Position numbers and translations under genes: made by a program. 64,000 nucleotides of DNA. Source: Triplophysa rosa. Its lineage: Eukaryota; Chordata; Actinopteri; Cypriniformes; Nemacheilidae. The DNA lies in NCBI RefSeq assembly GCF_024868665.1, contig NC_079906.1:17138410-17202409 (forward strand). Direction: 5' to 3'. Shown piece by piece: positions 12,323 to 25,345 of this stretch (its first letter is position 1; every line of letters begins with the position of its first letter). A model generated the notes under the pieces. It was not told where the DNA came from. It made no database searches and saw only the letters and a program-made list of their open reading frames with translations.

Positions 12323-12596
12323 TGGCAGTTGTGGCCTAATGGTTAGCGAGTCGGACTCATGACCAGAAGGTTGCTGGTTCTATTCCCAGGGCTGGCGGGT
12401 AATGACTGAGGTGCCCTTGAGCAAGGCACCTTACCCCTACTTGCTCCCCGGGTGCTGCAGTGATAGCTGCTCACTTGTACGTGTGTTCACCACTTGCTGT
12501 GCGTGTGTTCACTCCTCTCTGGATGGGTTAAAAGCAGAGGTCACATTTCGGGTATGGGTTACCATATCTGACTAATAGGTCACTTTTACTTTCTCA
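12323..12596 (+). repeat. tRNA-derived SINE (V-SINE/HE1-like), nearly complete
   Basis: tRNA-like head with A-box GTGGCCTAATGGTTAGCGAG and B-box-like GGTTCTATTCCC, then the conserved central part TTGAGCAAGGCACCTTACCCC and GCTCCCCGGGTGCTGCAG, ending with GATGGGTTAAAAGCAGAGG and a (C)ACTTTTACTTTC tail. The head identifies it as a SINE and not a functional tRNA gene. Confidence 0.85.
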
Positions 12597-12960
12597 AGGT
12601 CCTAAGACTTTCACTTTTAAATGGAAAGAATGAGTCAAGCAAATGGTCCTAAGATCCAAATAATTGTTCTTTCATATTCAAAAGATAATACTGCATTCTG
12701 CATGTTTATCCAAACAGCATGTCATGACAGTTCTATTTGACTACTGTATGACTTATAACTCAAAGAATATCTAACAGGCTTGAACATGTATGTAAAAGCA
12801 TCCATGCGACAAACAACAATTATATCCATCTAATTTATAAAGAAAACATCTTCAGACGATGCAAGAACACATTTATTTTGTTTATCAATAACCTCATCCT
12901 CAACATTAAGATGCTGAGGACACGGAGTGCACAGTTTCAGTGTTACCTGTTATAAGAACA

Positions 12961-12985
12961 GTGTGTGTGTGTGTGTGTGTGTGTG
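12961..12985. repeat. (GT)n microsatellite
   Basis: Twelve GT units directly next to the interspersed repeat that follows; open frames read on both strands here are artefacts of it. Confidence 0.95.
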
Positions 12986-13262
12986 CGTTCATGTTTGTAT
13001 ATCCCGGTGGGGACCTAAACCTGAATACACACCAACACATGGGGACTCGTGTCACCGTGGGGACCAAAATTGAGGTCCCCAGGGGCAAAAAAGCTAATAA
13101 ATTGTACAGAACAATATTTTTTACAAATCTAAAAATGCAAAAAGTGTTCTATGATCTTTAGGTTTAGGGATAGGGTTAGGGATAGGGGATAGAATATACA
13201 GTTTGTACAGTATAAAAACATTACGCCTATGGACTGTCCCCACGGGGATAGTCAACCAAAGC
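12986..13262. repeat. GT-linked interspersed repeat ('tatccccgtgggg' type)
   Basis: Inverted words TATCCCGGTGGGGACC (left) and TCCCCACGGGGATAG (right) enclose GGTTTAGGGATAGGGTTAGGG. This kind of unit is commonly attached to GT microsatellites in fish genomes. Confidence 0.6.
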
Positions 13263-15290
13263 CTGTGCGTGTGTATGTGTGTGCCTTAAAATATAGGGCA
13301 CACACTGGATTTAAATGCTTTATGTCATTTTCTCTACACACTGATGCAGAGCAGCTAATTGGAAGAACAAGAAACACGTAACAGTTAACTTAGTCATACA
13401 TTTTTCAGCCTCTTCTGAAATTATTCACAGACAGACGCGCACTGTACCTTGGCTTAAACCTGATTAAATGAGGGTGTGTTGTGTAACAGCAGTGTGTGTG
13501 AAAATGTGTGTGCGTACAGTATATGTGGTTTATTGCTGCGTGGGGGTCTCTGGCTTTGTCTTACCTGTCTGCTGTTTAACAATGAACAGAATAAAAAAAC
13601 ATTCACTGTCACCAAAGCGTAACCTCACATGCCACTTTACACACAAGCCGAGACAATCGCGCTTCACAGTATTTCATGCACGGGCCTGTTATCGTGACGT
13701 CTCTACAGATGCTTAATGGTTTGTTTATGTTGTTTGATTAAGCTCTGTAGGGATCATCCCATGAATGACGCCATACAAATGCCCCGACACAATGTTTTCA
13801 TCTCTCAGCTGACTTCACTGTATTTAAAGGGCCGTGTGTCATCGACATCGCCATGGAAACCTCGCCACTGATTGCACCGAAATGCGGAGGAAACTCTCGA
13901 AAAGCATCTGATGCTCGAGTAGTTAGTCTGTGTTGGCTCATTGTAAGACCTTATTAAACCTCTTGATGAAAGTGACCTTTATCCCTCTTCCTCTGAAACG
14001 TGGCGAATTTGCTCAGGTCTTGTTCAACATTTATACTGCATCTCTGGACTAATATTTAACATCAAAGTTCCTATTAAATCAAAATTCAAGTTTTTGCCGT
14101 TTAGTATGACTATCTACAGTGTGCACCAAACAATTGGCTACATTGATTTACATTGAAAACTTTTTTTTACATTATTGCACTTCATCTTCTCATCAGATTC
14201 CAGACTGTGGGCCGAATTAAACAATATTGGCTATTTTTAAAATGGGAGGGGCCACTACATATGTCCCGCCCAAATTTCTCATTACATCAACGCTGTACAT
14301 TTCAAGGTACTTCACTGGGCCTTTAACAATCAACATGTGGTATATCAGACATGTTTAGACTTGATTTGAAAAAAAAAAGTTTAGAATCAGTTGGGCTGTT
14401 CAGACACGATGTAAACATTAGATGTAAAGTCTAATGTGACTTGGGTTACCTCTGAAATGTCTTATTTCTGTTATAGTAGTTTAGTATTTATGAGTAAATA
14501 GAGTCTGCGTTTACATTTTGTTTGATGTGAAACACAAAGTCAGATATTGAATGTAAATGCTGCTTATGCTATTTTTGTATTGAATTAATATGTTGTCATT
14601 AATATTTTTGGTCAGTTTTCCTCCCGACTGGAAGAGCAAAAGAATGTTGCTGATCAGGTGAAAATGAAAATATTTATAGCAACTTACCAGAACTGATCTG
14701 GTTTGATGGCAAGTTTTGTTTTTGTACGTCAAGAGTATTTTCGTACCATAACTTTGCACTCAGAGCAGTACAGGAATTGAGTCCCACTGAATAATAATGA
14801 GACCGCTACTAAACTGGGTGGGCAGGATCTGCTCTGAGCTCAGTGCCATGTAGAACAGAGAGAGCAAATGACAGACAGGCCTATATTTAGATATTCATGA
14901 AGCTTAGACACAATGTTACACGCATATGCTTTCATGACACATACTGTAGCCGCACAGATCCACACCAGTGGCGCAGAAACAAGGACGGGATGTCACACAT
15001 TGAGCTCATGAATGTTAGCGTGTATGCTGTTTGCCGAATGTTCCAAATTAATGGAATTAAAACCTACAATATGTGTAATAAACCCTACAGAGGTGAACTG
15101 TAGTTTGGGTGACTGAATCTCTTTTTATTCTGTGTAAACAAAACATCTGGATACATCCAGATAAATATCCAGAAGTGGTGTAATAATAGTTTTAAAAAGG
15201 TTATACTGTTTATTATTAGATTTCCCCCTCTGCTGTCAGGTGTTTTTAGTATTTTTGTATTTTCGTTTTTCATTGATTCTTCTCTGGCCC
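13263..15290. other. Non-coding DNA, nothing recognised
   Basis: No repeat family or coding exon identified. Confidence 0.45.
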
Positions 15291-15708
15291 TTAAAGGGAT
15301 ACTTCACCCAAGAATGAAAATTTTGTCATCATTTACTCACCTTCGAATTGTTCCAAATCTGTACACACTTCTTTGTTCTGATGAAAGCAGAGAAAGATAT
15401 TTGGAAGAATTCTTATGACCAAATAGATTTTGCCCATAGTAGGAAAAATTACTTTATCATTTTATCATTTTTTTTGTTCTCTTGAACACAAAAGAAGACA
15501 TTTTGAAGAATGTAGGACAGCAAACAGTTCTGGGGCACTTTTGACTACCATTGTATTTTTCCTACTATGGTAGTCAATGGGGGGCAAAATCTGTCTGGTT
15601 ATAAGCATTCTTCCAAATATCTTTCTCTGTGTTCAACCAAACAAAGAAATTGATAAAGATTTGGAACAACTCGAAGGTGAGTGAATGATGACAGAATTTT
15701 CATTTCCA
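15291..15708. mobile_element. Foldback (Angel-like) MITE, full length
   Basis: Starts AAAGGGATACTTCACCCAAG and ends in the inverted words GATGACAGAATTTTCATTT. The two halves are mirror images around the centre (TTTTGACTACCATTGT at about 15540). Same subfamily as 59068-59504 and 62022-62414. Confidence 0.85.
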
Positions 15709-16113
15709 AAGCTCTGTTTGGCCTTGTAATTGTTTCTCATGGGGACGAATAGTATTTTCAACATTGACAGGGGAACGTTTTATTGCCAACCGAATCCAGA
15801 TTGTCTGTGTTTTTCTGTAACCAATTACATATACAAAAGTAAAAATGACTTTTTTGTTTTTTTTGTCAAACACCAAGGTTGTGTGGAAATGTATAGACAT
15901 ATGAATCCACATCCTTGAGTTTATAAAAGAGGATCAGTTCAAATGATGTTTTGTAAATCATTTTTTTCAAATGGAAATTTGCACCAGGTAAGCGACTTTC
16001 TTATAAGAACAAAAACAAGAAAGAGGAGGCAAAACACTAAAACATTTGAAATGTGTCATTGTGATGGCAGCAACAGGTATTTAATAACTTACGAAAGTTA
16101 TGGTAAAGCTTTG

Positions 16114-16433
16114 CCATAAGGCTGTATTTGTTAACATTTTTTAATGCATTACCATAACTAAAAACAAGCAAAACTTCTTTAACATTTAATAATCTTAGTT
16201 CACATTCATTTTAGCATTTACTAATGCATTACTAATATTTTTAAATTCATAAAGTTGTGTAACTGTTAACATTAGTTAATGCACAGTGAACTAACATAAA
16301 CAGTTGTATTGACATTAGTTAACATTAACAAAGATTAATAAATGCTGAAAAACGATATTGCTCATTGTTAGCTCATGTTATTTAAATCATCTACTAATGT
16401 TGCTCAATTTTACCTTATTGTAAAGTGTTGCCA
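16114..16433. repeat. Interspersed repeat rich in TTAACATTAGTTAATG
   Basis: Made of alternating AACATTAGTTAATGCA and its complement, ending CCTTATTGTAAAGTGTTGCC. The left side carries the mirrored words GGTAAAGCTTTGCCATAAGG. Matches a widespread cyprinid TIR repeat. Confidence 0.65.
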
Positions 16434-17616
16434 AAATTACAGTATGGTTTCATGGTAAAAGTTCATGAAAAACTGGATTTGCTTCCTTATTTTATATAAC
16501 TTTTAGTGGCTGTCTAAATCAAATTGATTGACATGATACCAGAAACAGATATTCCCATGTTGCATAACAGACCTGTGAGTATCTCACACGAGGTCATGTC
16601 TCCAAGAGGGCACGCTGCGAAAATGATGAGCTTATGAGGAATAGAGGTTTCAATTATAATGCTATTGTCCTTTTTGTCTCCAGACGACATTTAAGACACA
16701 TTCAAATGCGTTTTCACCTCAAATTGTTCTGTTCAGCCTATAAATGTTTCGCCTTCGACAACCAGCAGATTTAAATGTCAGACTTGTTTGTCAAAGCTGA
16801 ATAATTTATGTTGACATGTTGAAAAGGCCTATTCATCAGGCTGGTGTGATGCACCCATCAGTCACAAGAGGAGGAGTAGAAAATGAGAGTGATGTAGGTA
16901 GATGCAGGAGCACAATCTTTTATTTGTCAATGGGTTTATGAAAATAGCTTGATGCACCAGGATTTGTTTGAGGTGGGTGGGGAGAGTCCAGATCATGATG
17001 TATTACTGCCATTAGGAACATGAGGTTCAATGAGTTTGGTATCGATAAACTAGATCTATCTGCAGTCTGCTGTTAGAAAATATGCAGTGGGTCCCCAGTA
17101 CCCAGAAGAGAACTGCTGAGCTAGTCGATTCACACACAATATGGTCTGGTATTGCAGACCATTTTAGATAAACGTATTCATAAGAGGTAAATTGTGAATT
17201 TTGTCTTTGAATAAAATGAGCAAATGTAAATTCACTGTAGTAGATTTTCGGATATTGTAGCCTTCACTTTCCTGCACTCGCTGTAGCTTTATGTTATATG
17301 CCCAGTAATGCAACAGGCTTTATTTACTGCTGAAAGTCCCAGTGTGTATTTCATCCTTACTGTCAAGATGTAATAAAAAATATGAACGATGGATTTCACT
17401 GGGGGTTGGTTTCTAAAAATGGTTGTAATGCTCCCCACTCCTTTCTTTTATATTGCTGGCCGTTATGCTGCCATAGAATTGTATGTAAATTGTATTGCAT
17501 ACAAATGTACATGAAAGATGATTGATACGTTTAGTTATTTAAATAGTTTATAACAGTGCCATTGAAAATACAGTATAATCTTTTTTTTGCGAAATGTGTC
17601 TTGTAATGTGGTTTGG
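16434..17616. other. Non-coding DNA, nothing recognised
   Basis: No coding or repeat signature identified. Confidence 0.45.
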
Positions 17617-17618
17617 TA

Positions 17619-17784
17619 CACTGTAAAAAAATTTGTAGCTTGTTTTGGTTCAACTTAAAAAAATAAGTTACCTGGTTGCCTTAAAATATTGAGTTAATTC
17701 AACTTAAAAATATTACTCAACTTTGGTGCAAACACGTTGTGTTGACTAATATTTTTAAGTTGAAGCAACAATTTTCTTACAGTG
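17619..17784. mobile_element. 166-bp MITE with CACTGTAA ends
   Basis: Left CACTGTAAAAAAATTTG, right ATTTTCTTACAGTG, with inner mirrored AACTTAAAAATATTA/TAATATTTTTAAGTT and TA on both sides (17617-17618 and 17785-17786). No coding capacity. Confidence 0.75.
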
Positions 17785-19457
17785 TAAAAACAGATTCCAC
17801 TGCAGATAGGCATCAGGTCTACTCGTAGCGGCATCCTAGAAGTCTGTTTTTTTTGTTTCAGGTTTTGCTTTATTTTATTTTTTTCATTTTAAGGCTCATG
17901 TAAGTGAGGAGAAACCAGAGCAAGCAAACACGCTGACCTTCTGGATAGAAAACCATTACACAATTTTAGAATTTGGCAATTGCTGTATAAAGCCCTTCGC
18001 CAAACATCTGCTGCTAAGCAAAAGATGAAGGCCACTTTACTTTGCTTCAGAGGAGATATTTTTTTTACTATTAGATTCAGTTAATTTTTATATGAAGTCT
18101 ATTTAACTTAATTATACAAAAATGTTCTATGTACGTGTCAGAAGACTTTAAATATAGCACATACATTTTATACGCTACAACATAAATAGAAATTGAATGA
18201 AATATAAATTTGAGTTTGGAAGTCAGAAAAGTAATCTGAGTATTTTGGATGTTATGAGTATTAATATTCTTCATTTCCAGACTCCTTTGTTAAAGCAGTA
18301 GCTGCTTTTTAATGAGCCAAAACTATGTAAGAGCTCATTATCTATCCAATATGGTTGCAGTTGATGGGTCCTTTTGGCACCAGGCAGGAATTGCTTAGAT
18401 ATACAGTAAGCATACTCATTAAAAAATAAATGTTATTTGAGACTCTTCTTTCCATCATTCTTTTTTTTTTAATTATGTAAGCGTGCTTTACCATTTTCTT
18501 CCCTGTTAATAATAAAAGTTCACTATGCACTAAAAATATTTTGCATAAAATATGTTACATTTCTCATTCTCATCTCAAAATTTGCTTCGTTTGCTGCTGT
18601 AGGTAGATTGAAAGAAATTTACTCATATACCTGTTAAAGAATCCACACTCCAGGGAAAATGTTCATTTTTATTTACGTTTTCTTTTCCTCTGTCATTTGA
18701 GTTCATTCTGTACTGCGGCTCTCATCGTAATGTTGTTTTAGCTTTAATAGATTCGGACTCAGAGGACCAACATGTGAAATATGTCCTTTCACGGCAGCCT
18801 GACGGGACTGTTGTACTCCACCACACAGTCTGTGTGTTTTTAATTATTTATGACCCAGATTTATTGATAATATGAAAGCCGCTGCTGGCAAAGGCATGAA
18901 ATAACATGTCAGTCACTTTGTTTGATGAAAGCACTTTATTGTAAATTTTGCTGTAAATTTTGTCAGTTTTCAAAAAAAAAGATTGGCAGTTAGGAAATCT
19001 TCTGCCGTCTTTTTTGTAATAATTGATTTTTAATATTACAGTATTGCAACAAATTTTCATTCGCCTTTTAATTTTTGTCAGATAATTATTGCTTGGTAAA
19101 AAGTGCTAATTTTCTTGATGCGTGATAAATTTGGAATCCAAAGATATTGAAATCTTCGAACGGATCAATGATTCATGTAATAATGGGAAGTCATTGTGTA
19201 GGTTGAATTACATAGAAGGTGTTCTTCAGCCAGTAGGACATAATGTACAATAACAAAAGCGGAGCTACTCCCACATGCATCCTTTAGTCTATTGGGTTGT
19301 CTAATTGATATTTCCCCCCATTATAGCATTTTATTAAAAAAGATAGGTCCGTTCACTCGTTAATGTTGTTCATTGATGTAGTTCACATTTTAATTGAAAA
19401 GTGATTCAACAGTCAAGACAAAATTATTTCTTCTTGCTGTCATGAAAGGTTATGTTA

Positions 19458-20600
19458 CAGTTTTTCTCGATTGCTTAAACACATTTCTTGAAATTATGCC
19501 TCGTATTCTCAAAACAGTAAACACAAATCCATAACATCTCACCCAATTCCCCAAACATCCTATTTTCAGGTCAAAATGAAGCTCTCTTCTAAAAACCATT
19601 CAAACAAACTTTTCCCCCAGATATGACACACAAGCCCTCAAACACACCCACATACAACATAGTCTTAGACACTGGTGAGATAAATTCAAAAAACTGTTAC
19701 TAAAACCTCTTATTGTGATTCAAGAATAATTTGACAGCTTAGTGTTTATTAGAATATACAACATAAAAGAGTGCACATAGAGCAAAATGCAAGAATGAGC
19801 TTTAGAAAAAAATAAAACATTACACTACTGTCAAGTATGAAGATGATCTTACAAGACAAGAAAAGTTCAAAAACCAAAGAACAATATGAACTGGTCATGC
19901 AACACAATACAGTATACAACTGCACAAATAACATTTACATTCAGGCATTTAGCAGATGCTTTTATCCAAAGCGACTGACAGAGAAGATAAGAGAAACAAA
20001 ACAGTGAAGCGATTTGTCAATAGGAGGCAATGTAAAAAAATATGGCATCCTCTGCACCTTTGGCCCAATTTAGTAAAAGTATACTATTTTCAGCAAAAAT
20101 ACGGAAAAGGTAAAAAAAGCTACAAATGCACATTTGTAAACTTGACAATCACAAATTTGAGGGTGTACACGTGCTACAGTTTACAGTTTTACAGTTCTGG
20201 ATACAGAATAGTGACATATCTCTCATATAAAGTGTGTAGTGTAATTATACTGTATGTTTACAGTAAGTAGTATAAAGCCCAGTAGATGATTCTAGGATGC
20301 ACAATTACATGTGCTCCTATTGATATTATCCTGAGATTCTGATTGGTGTGTCATCAGTTTTGCCACTAAATGTTTACTGGTGGATAAATGTGTTCTATTT
20401 GAGTTTACGTCTTGACACTTCAGTTCATTATATTGTGTGTTTGTGTTTTCTGAATGAGAACATGGTTAAACATATGCAAATTGAAGCTGTTTGTGTGTTG
20501 GGTTTGTACAAGTTGGTGTATTGTTCTGAGAATGTGTTTATAGTTGTCAGAAAATGATGAATTGTTTCATGAATTGTGTGTTAGCAATCGAGAAAAACTG
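19458..20600. mobile_element. 1143-bp CAGT-ended DNA transposon relic with TA flanks
   Basis: Left end CAGTTTTTCTCGATTGC and the identical inverted end at 20584-20600, with TA on both sides (19456-19457, 20601-20602). CAGT ends plus TA fit the Tc1/mariner/pogo superfamily. The internal frames (up to 104 codons) show no DDE transposase, so it is non-autonomous or decayed. It has itself received a SINE tail (19932-19978). Confidence 0.75.
19932..19978 (-). repeat. SINE tail fragment
   Basis: CATTTAGCAGATGCTTTTATCCAAAGCGACTGACAG-like sequence, the inverted 3' tail shared by the tRNA-SINEs elsewhere in the window. Confidence 0.65.
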
Positions 20601-20649
20601 TAATAACTGAACAAGAATGATGTGGTATTAGTGTAGTGCAGTGCATTTT

Positions 20650-20800
20650 TATGGACCGTTCACACCAAGGACAATAACTATAAAAAAAAATATATACAGT
20701 AAATATGAGTCCACAACTATAATGATAATAAAGAGGAACGAAATCGTTGTCATCACAAAAACAGCCAATCAAAATCCATTCAAATTTCAAGTAGACACAC
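20650..20800. repeat. Fragment of a 'gttcacaccaaggacaataa' hAT-like repeat
   Basis: CCGTTCACACCAAGGACAAT followed by CTATAATGATAATAAAG and CAGCCAATCAAAATCCATTC, word order known from a common fish hAT-type repeat. Boundaries uncertain. Confidence 0.4.
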
Positions 20801-20964
20801 ATTAAATAAATTAATACTGCTGCATGCAAGCTTAGAATGAACAACATTATGATTCATGATGTGGATTCTATTCTATTCTATTCCAAACATTATTTTTACT
20901 CTTGTATAAGTTAACATGGCTAATACTAATACATTTTTTAGCTCAGCATTTGTTCTGTGTAAAT

Positions 20965-21345
20965 CATGCTGCTGTTTATGCATTCACATTATTTACATAC
21001 TTGACCTTAATAATGAACATGGTAAAAAATCCTGTAAAAAAACAAACATTTTCTGGCAGCTGGGGCACCAGAAATATTCCATAAAATAACAGTTTTTCCT
21101 GTAAAATTACATGGTTTTGTCAGTTTTCCTTGTAAATTTGCTCTTTTTCTGTAATTTAATGGTTTTTGACCATATTTCAGAAATATACTGTAAAAACAAA
21201 CATTTTTTGACCGTATTTAAAAAATACGTGAAAGATCTGTTAATAAATCTTAAAAAAATATTCTTTTTGGACATTATACGGGAAAAATCTGTTAAAAATA
21301 ACAGTAACATTCTGTAATTTTTTTATTTTTATTGTTGTTTTTTTC
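20965..21345. repeat. CTGTAAAA-rich interspersed repeat
   Basis: Repeated CCTGTAAAAAAACAAACATT, TTTTTGACCRTATTT and TACTGTAAAAACA words on both strands give open frames of similar length in both directions. Best read as a decayed palindromic repeat. Confidence 0.5.
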
Positions 21346-21349
21346 AATC

Positions 21350-22515
21350 TGTGTTCATTTGAAAACATTTTAATGTTAGATTTTTTTATGATAAACAAGT
21401 CTTGGTTCCGTGTTGTCTCTACTTAATAACTACTGTTAAAGAACCATTTGGTGCTGGGTAGCTTACGATGAAGTATAAAGACGAGCTTGGGGCAGTTGTA
21501 TGGAGAGATGGATATGAAGGGGGTGAGAGGACCTTTTTAGCAGCAATGATAAAAGTGGTGAGAATACAGCAGGCCAGATGAATGTCAGATCTTTCCTTTG
21601 CTGTGGAATCATTCACACCACATTTAAATATCAAAGGTAACAGGCGTCCGGAAACCCTCTGCATACCGGTGAAACGGTCTCTTCTGACATATGTTGGAAG
21701 AAAGCTTAGCATTAACCTTATTTTGGTCTGGTGTACGATTTTTAAAAATGGCTATGGTGCTTTTTCTTGAATAGTCATCACAAATGAGATCGTAACTAAT
21801 GTGGCTGACCTACCTGTTGTTCACCTGGGATGCACAACAACGCAACAGGCAAGTGAAAGATTGTGTGTTGCTTGTTCTTTGTGGATACTATATCATCTTG
21901 CCTCTTCATACATCTATTGGGAGACCATAGTAATTGCTGTATGTGGTGAGTAACGTTTGTTTTTTAGTTCAATGAGAGATGGAGAGAGCTCATATGTGCA
22001 TTTCATGAAAGCATAGCGCACCTGCATCCTCTCAGCAGGATTACGGCTCATCAGCGCCCCCTTGTGCTTTATGCAAATGCTGCATTTTGGAAGAATGTTC
22101 ACGTTCACATTTTAAGACACTGTGGACATCGAGAAAGGACAAAAATGCGTTAAATAGTGGTCCATACTATACTCGGTTGAACAAGTTGTAGCAACATTGT
22201 AAAGACTTAATTATTTTTATATTATATATATTTTTAAATGTTTTATCCTATTTTTATTTTATCTTAGTTCAGGTGATTTTAGTGATGATGGGAATTTGGA
22301 GCATTTTTATCGTATTTATTAAGCTGTCTGCTTAATTTGTTGTTTTTAAAAAGTGTGTTAAGATATTGTGTATGATAAAATGATAAAACCTGTTTTTAAT
22401 TCATTTTTTTGGTAGGTATCATAAACAAAATCTGCTTTAACTCTTCTTAGTCAATCTAAACCTCATGCACATGCATCAGTGTGTGTGTGTGTGTGTATGT
22501 GTGTGTGTGTGTGTG

Positions 22516-22553
<38 letters not shown>

Positions 22554-24521
22554 CCTATACAACTAAGAGATATGTATATATATAAGATATATACTTCTAT
22601 AGTTTTTCCCACCCTCCCATACCCCTTGAACATTTACATGTGCACAACACTTCCAGGTTCCTTTTCCACAGCCCCATCTGTCCTTATCCTAAATCCATCC
22701 CCCTATCACCTTTTTATCTGCCAACGGGGTGAGAGCCAGACCTGCCATCCATCCTCCTCTGCCATATGGGTTTTAAACCTCCGGTAAGCCCTGCCAGAGC
22801 CGTCTTTCACTGGGACTGGTCACTGTACTGGAAGTATAATTTACAACACTGCTCTGTACAGTATTGATATTCTTTCTAGATGCCATTACGCATAACTACA
22901 TTCATTTAACTTTAATGTAATAATCAGCACAGTATTGCGATGGATTGCTTAATAACAGAAATAGAGTGACCGTGCTATGGCTTTGATCAAAAGATCTGGC
23001 AAGCTTGTTAGAGCTTATTAGAATTGCAGATTTTTATTAGTCGTTCATTTTTTTTCACGTAGTTGAACAGATGCTAAAAGATAAATTAGGTTTAAGTCTG
23101 GAAATCCTTAGTTTTTGTGTTGAAAGTTATTATTTATTTAACTGTCATTATTGAATGTTTAAGAATCTGTCCTTATAAATACTGTGGAGGTAACATGGTA
23201 CAGTGAGGGAATGGTAGGGTATGGTAAAACAATGATACTGTACAAATACAAATTGAAAAAGGATTCTGAATAATTCTGTAATTCATATAGTGCTTATACT
23301 CTAGGGTTCATCAAAAAGTACAATGCCATTACCATGATACTGGGTAGTTTCAAGGATTTTCTTTTTACTCTATTGTTTCAAACTTCTACCACTAGATGGA
23401 GCCATGCATGCGTCTACTGAGACCAGCTCACACCATTTCAAACACAGAAACAATTCAAACGCACAACAAAGAGTAACAGGTGTCTCACATGCCAAAAATA
23501 GCAGAAAAATACACGTCAAACATTGGCAATTATTGAAATGATCCCCATATTGCAAATGTGGGCAGTAAAATGATTTTGTATGTGTAACACATTTTGTAAC
23601 ATGAAGTGCAATGAAGTGTAATATAGCCATTGTAACTTCATGAAAACATTTTCATTTTGTAAGTAATAATCAGCCAGCATTTTCTAGTAATATATATTAT
23701 TATATAGCATACAATGTGAGATATGATATACAATGATAATGTCTAAATATTTTGTCTTTCATTGGTTGTGTGTTTTCTTAATAGTTGAGTCCATTGTGTG
23801 GAGGAATGGTTTTTGCTTTTATTTGTATGAGAATGGTTTTGCTTTACAGTTTTGAGCTCGATCTTGCACTTACCCGTGACATGTTTTTCTATTAATTGGG
23901 AGAAAGCAGGGAAAACTTCCTTGGGCTTGAATATTATAAACATCACTTCATCTAAAGATTGCAGCTGTCATATGATTATATGTTTTGCAGATGATGTCCT
24001 CGCTGTGTACAACAGTTATTATCTTGTTTAATGATGTTATTGCTAGTCTTTCCTCTTGCTCTGTGTAATTAGATTCTTCTGCATCAGTGCTTAAGAATGT
24101 GACAACTAGAGTGTGTGACATCAACCTCTGGCATCTCATGAATGCAAACACACATTTATATGTTTATTCAGATCTGAACCGAACGCACAGCCATCTTCCA
24201 AGTGACAATCAATAATCGTACACAAAAATAAAATTGAGCTCATTGTCTGAATATGTGGTTTATGTAAGCCTGAGTTGGTTACAGCCCAGTTGCTTGAGAT
24301 GGGAGGACGAGGCTGTTGCTAGGTAACAGAGCACAGAAAATCACAAGCCAAATCGCTTGAATTAGGGCTTGGTTGAGATGCCGCAACGATCCCATAGATG
24401 GGCTTTATTTAGTGCTCTCGATGGAGCTTGTGGTGACATTTCTGAGGTGATTATTTTGAAAGGTACCCAGACTCATTGTGCAAAAGAAAGAGTTTCATTG
24501 TTGCCAGAGCGGGGTGTCTCT
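21350..24521. other. Non-coding DNA with a GT microsatellite
   Basis: No coding exon or transposon recognised apart from the microsatellite at 22479-22551. Confidence 0.45.
22479..22551. repeat. (GT)n microsatellite, compound
   Basis: About 36 GT units broken by single TA and GC interruptions. Confidence 0.95.
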
Positions 24522-24655
24522 TACATTTACACATTTACGCATTTAAATGTTTTTATCCAAAGCGACTTACAGTGCATTCAAGCTAGAGCATATATTTGAT
24601 TAGTGTGTGTGTGTTACGTGGGAATTGAACCTACAGGTTTGATTCCCTATGAGCT
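24522..24655 (-). repeat. tRNA-derived SINE (inverted)
   Basis: Reverse-strand SINE: tail TTATCCAAAGCGACTTACAG at the left, then a GT run and GGGAATTGAACC, the inverted B-box. Confidence 0.7.
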
Positions 24656-24980
24656 ATTTCAAAGTTTCAAGAGATGTGCAGTATTTACAGACATTGTATA
24701 AATGTAGCTTAAGGCACCAAAAAGAAATACAAGTAGGTTAACTATTAATAATAACTATTAATGTATTACAATTGATAAAAAGATGAAAGGTTATGTGTTT
24801 AAGTCAATAATATACATTCAGAGGATGTAAAAAATGAGAGCATGTAAGTTTGACATCTCTCAGTTTAGGCTAAACTGTTAATACATATAACACAATTTCT
24901 CCTTGAAGACTGTAATAAAGTACACTAGGTATCCATTTGCTCATGGCCCATTTGTGCTGTCAAAGAATTGTACAGACTCC

Positions 24981-25345
24981 TAAAGGTCCGATGTTTTGGA
25001 GGATCTACTGACAGAAATGCATTATAATATATATAACTGTGTTCAGAGGTGTACAAAGAGCTTACGTAATGAAGTGTTTTGTTTTTATTACCTTAGAATG
25101 AGCTATTTCTATCTACATACACCGCGGGTCCCCTTACATGGACTTCGCCATGTTGTTTCTACAGTAGCCCTAAATGGACAAACTGCTCTACAGAGCGTGT
25201 TTTCGTAAATACGTAATCTTCTTCGGCAAAGAAGCGAAAACGCTACGACAATTTAGTTCTGTCAGCCGCGGTGTTGCTTTGAAAGGGGGGAGTGTGCCGT
25301 TGGTTGCAATTCGCAACCTCACCTCTAGATGCCGCTAAAACCTCC
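24981..25345 (+). mobile_element. AAAGGTCC-ended MITE, copy 1
   Basis: One of four related copies (also 37492-37875, 39703-40092 inverted, 47491-47738). Shared blocks include CTTAGAATGAGCTATTTCTA, GTCCCCTTACATGGA, CTACAGTAGCCCTAAA, AAACTGCTCTACAGAG and CTCTAGATGCCGCTAAA. The 70-codon frame here is only the repeat read through. Confidence 0.8.
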
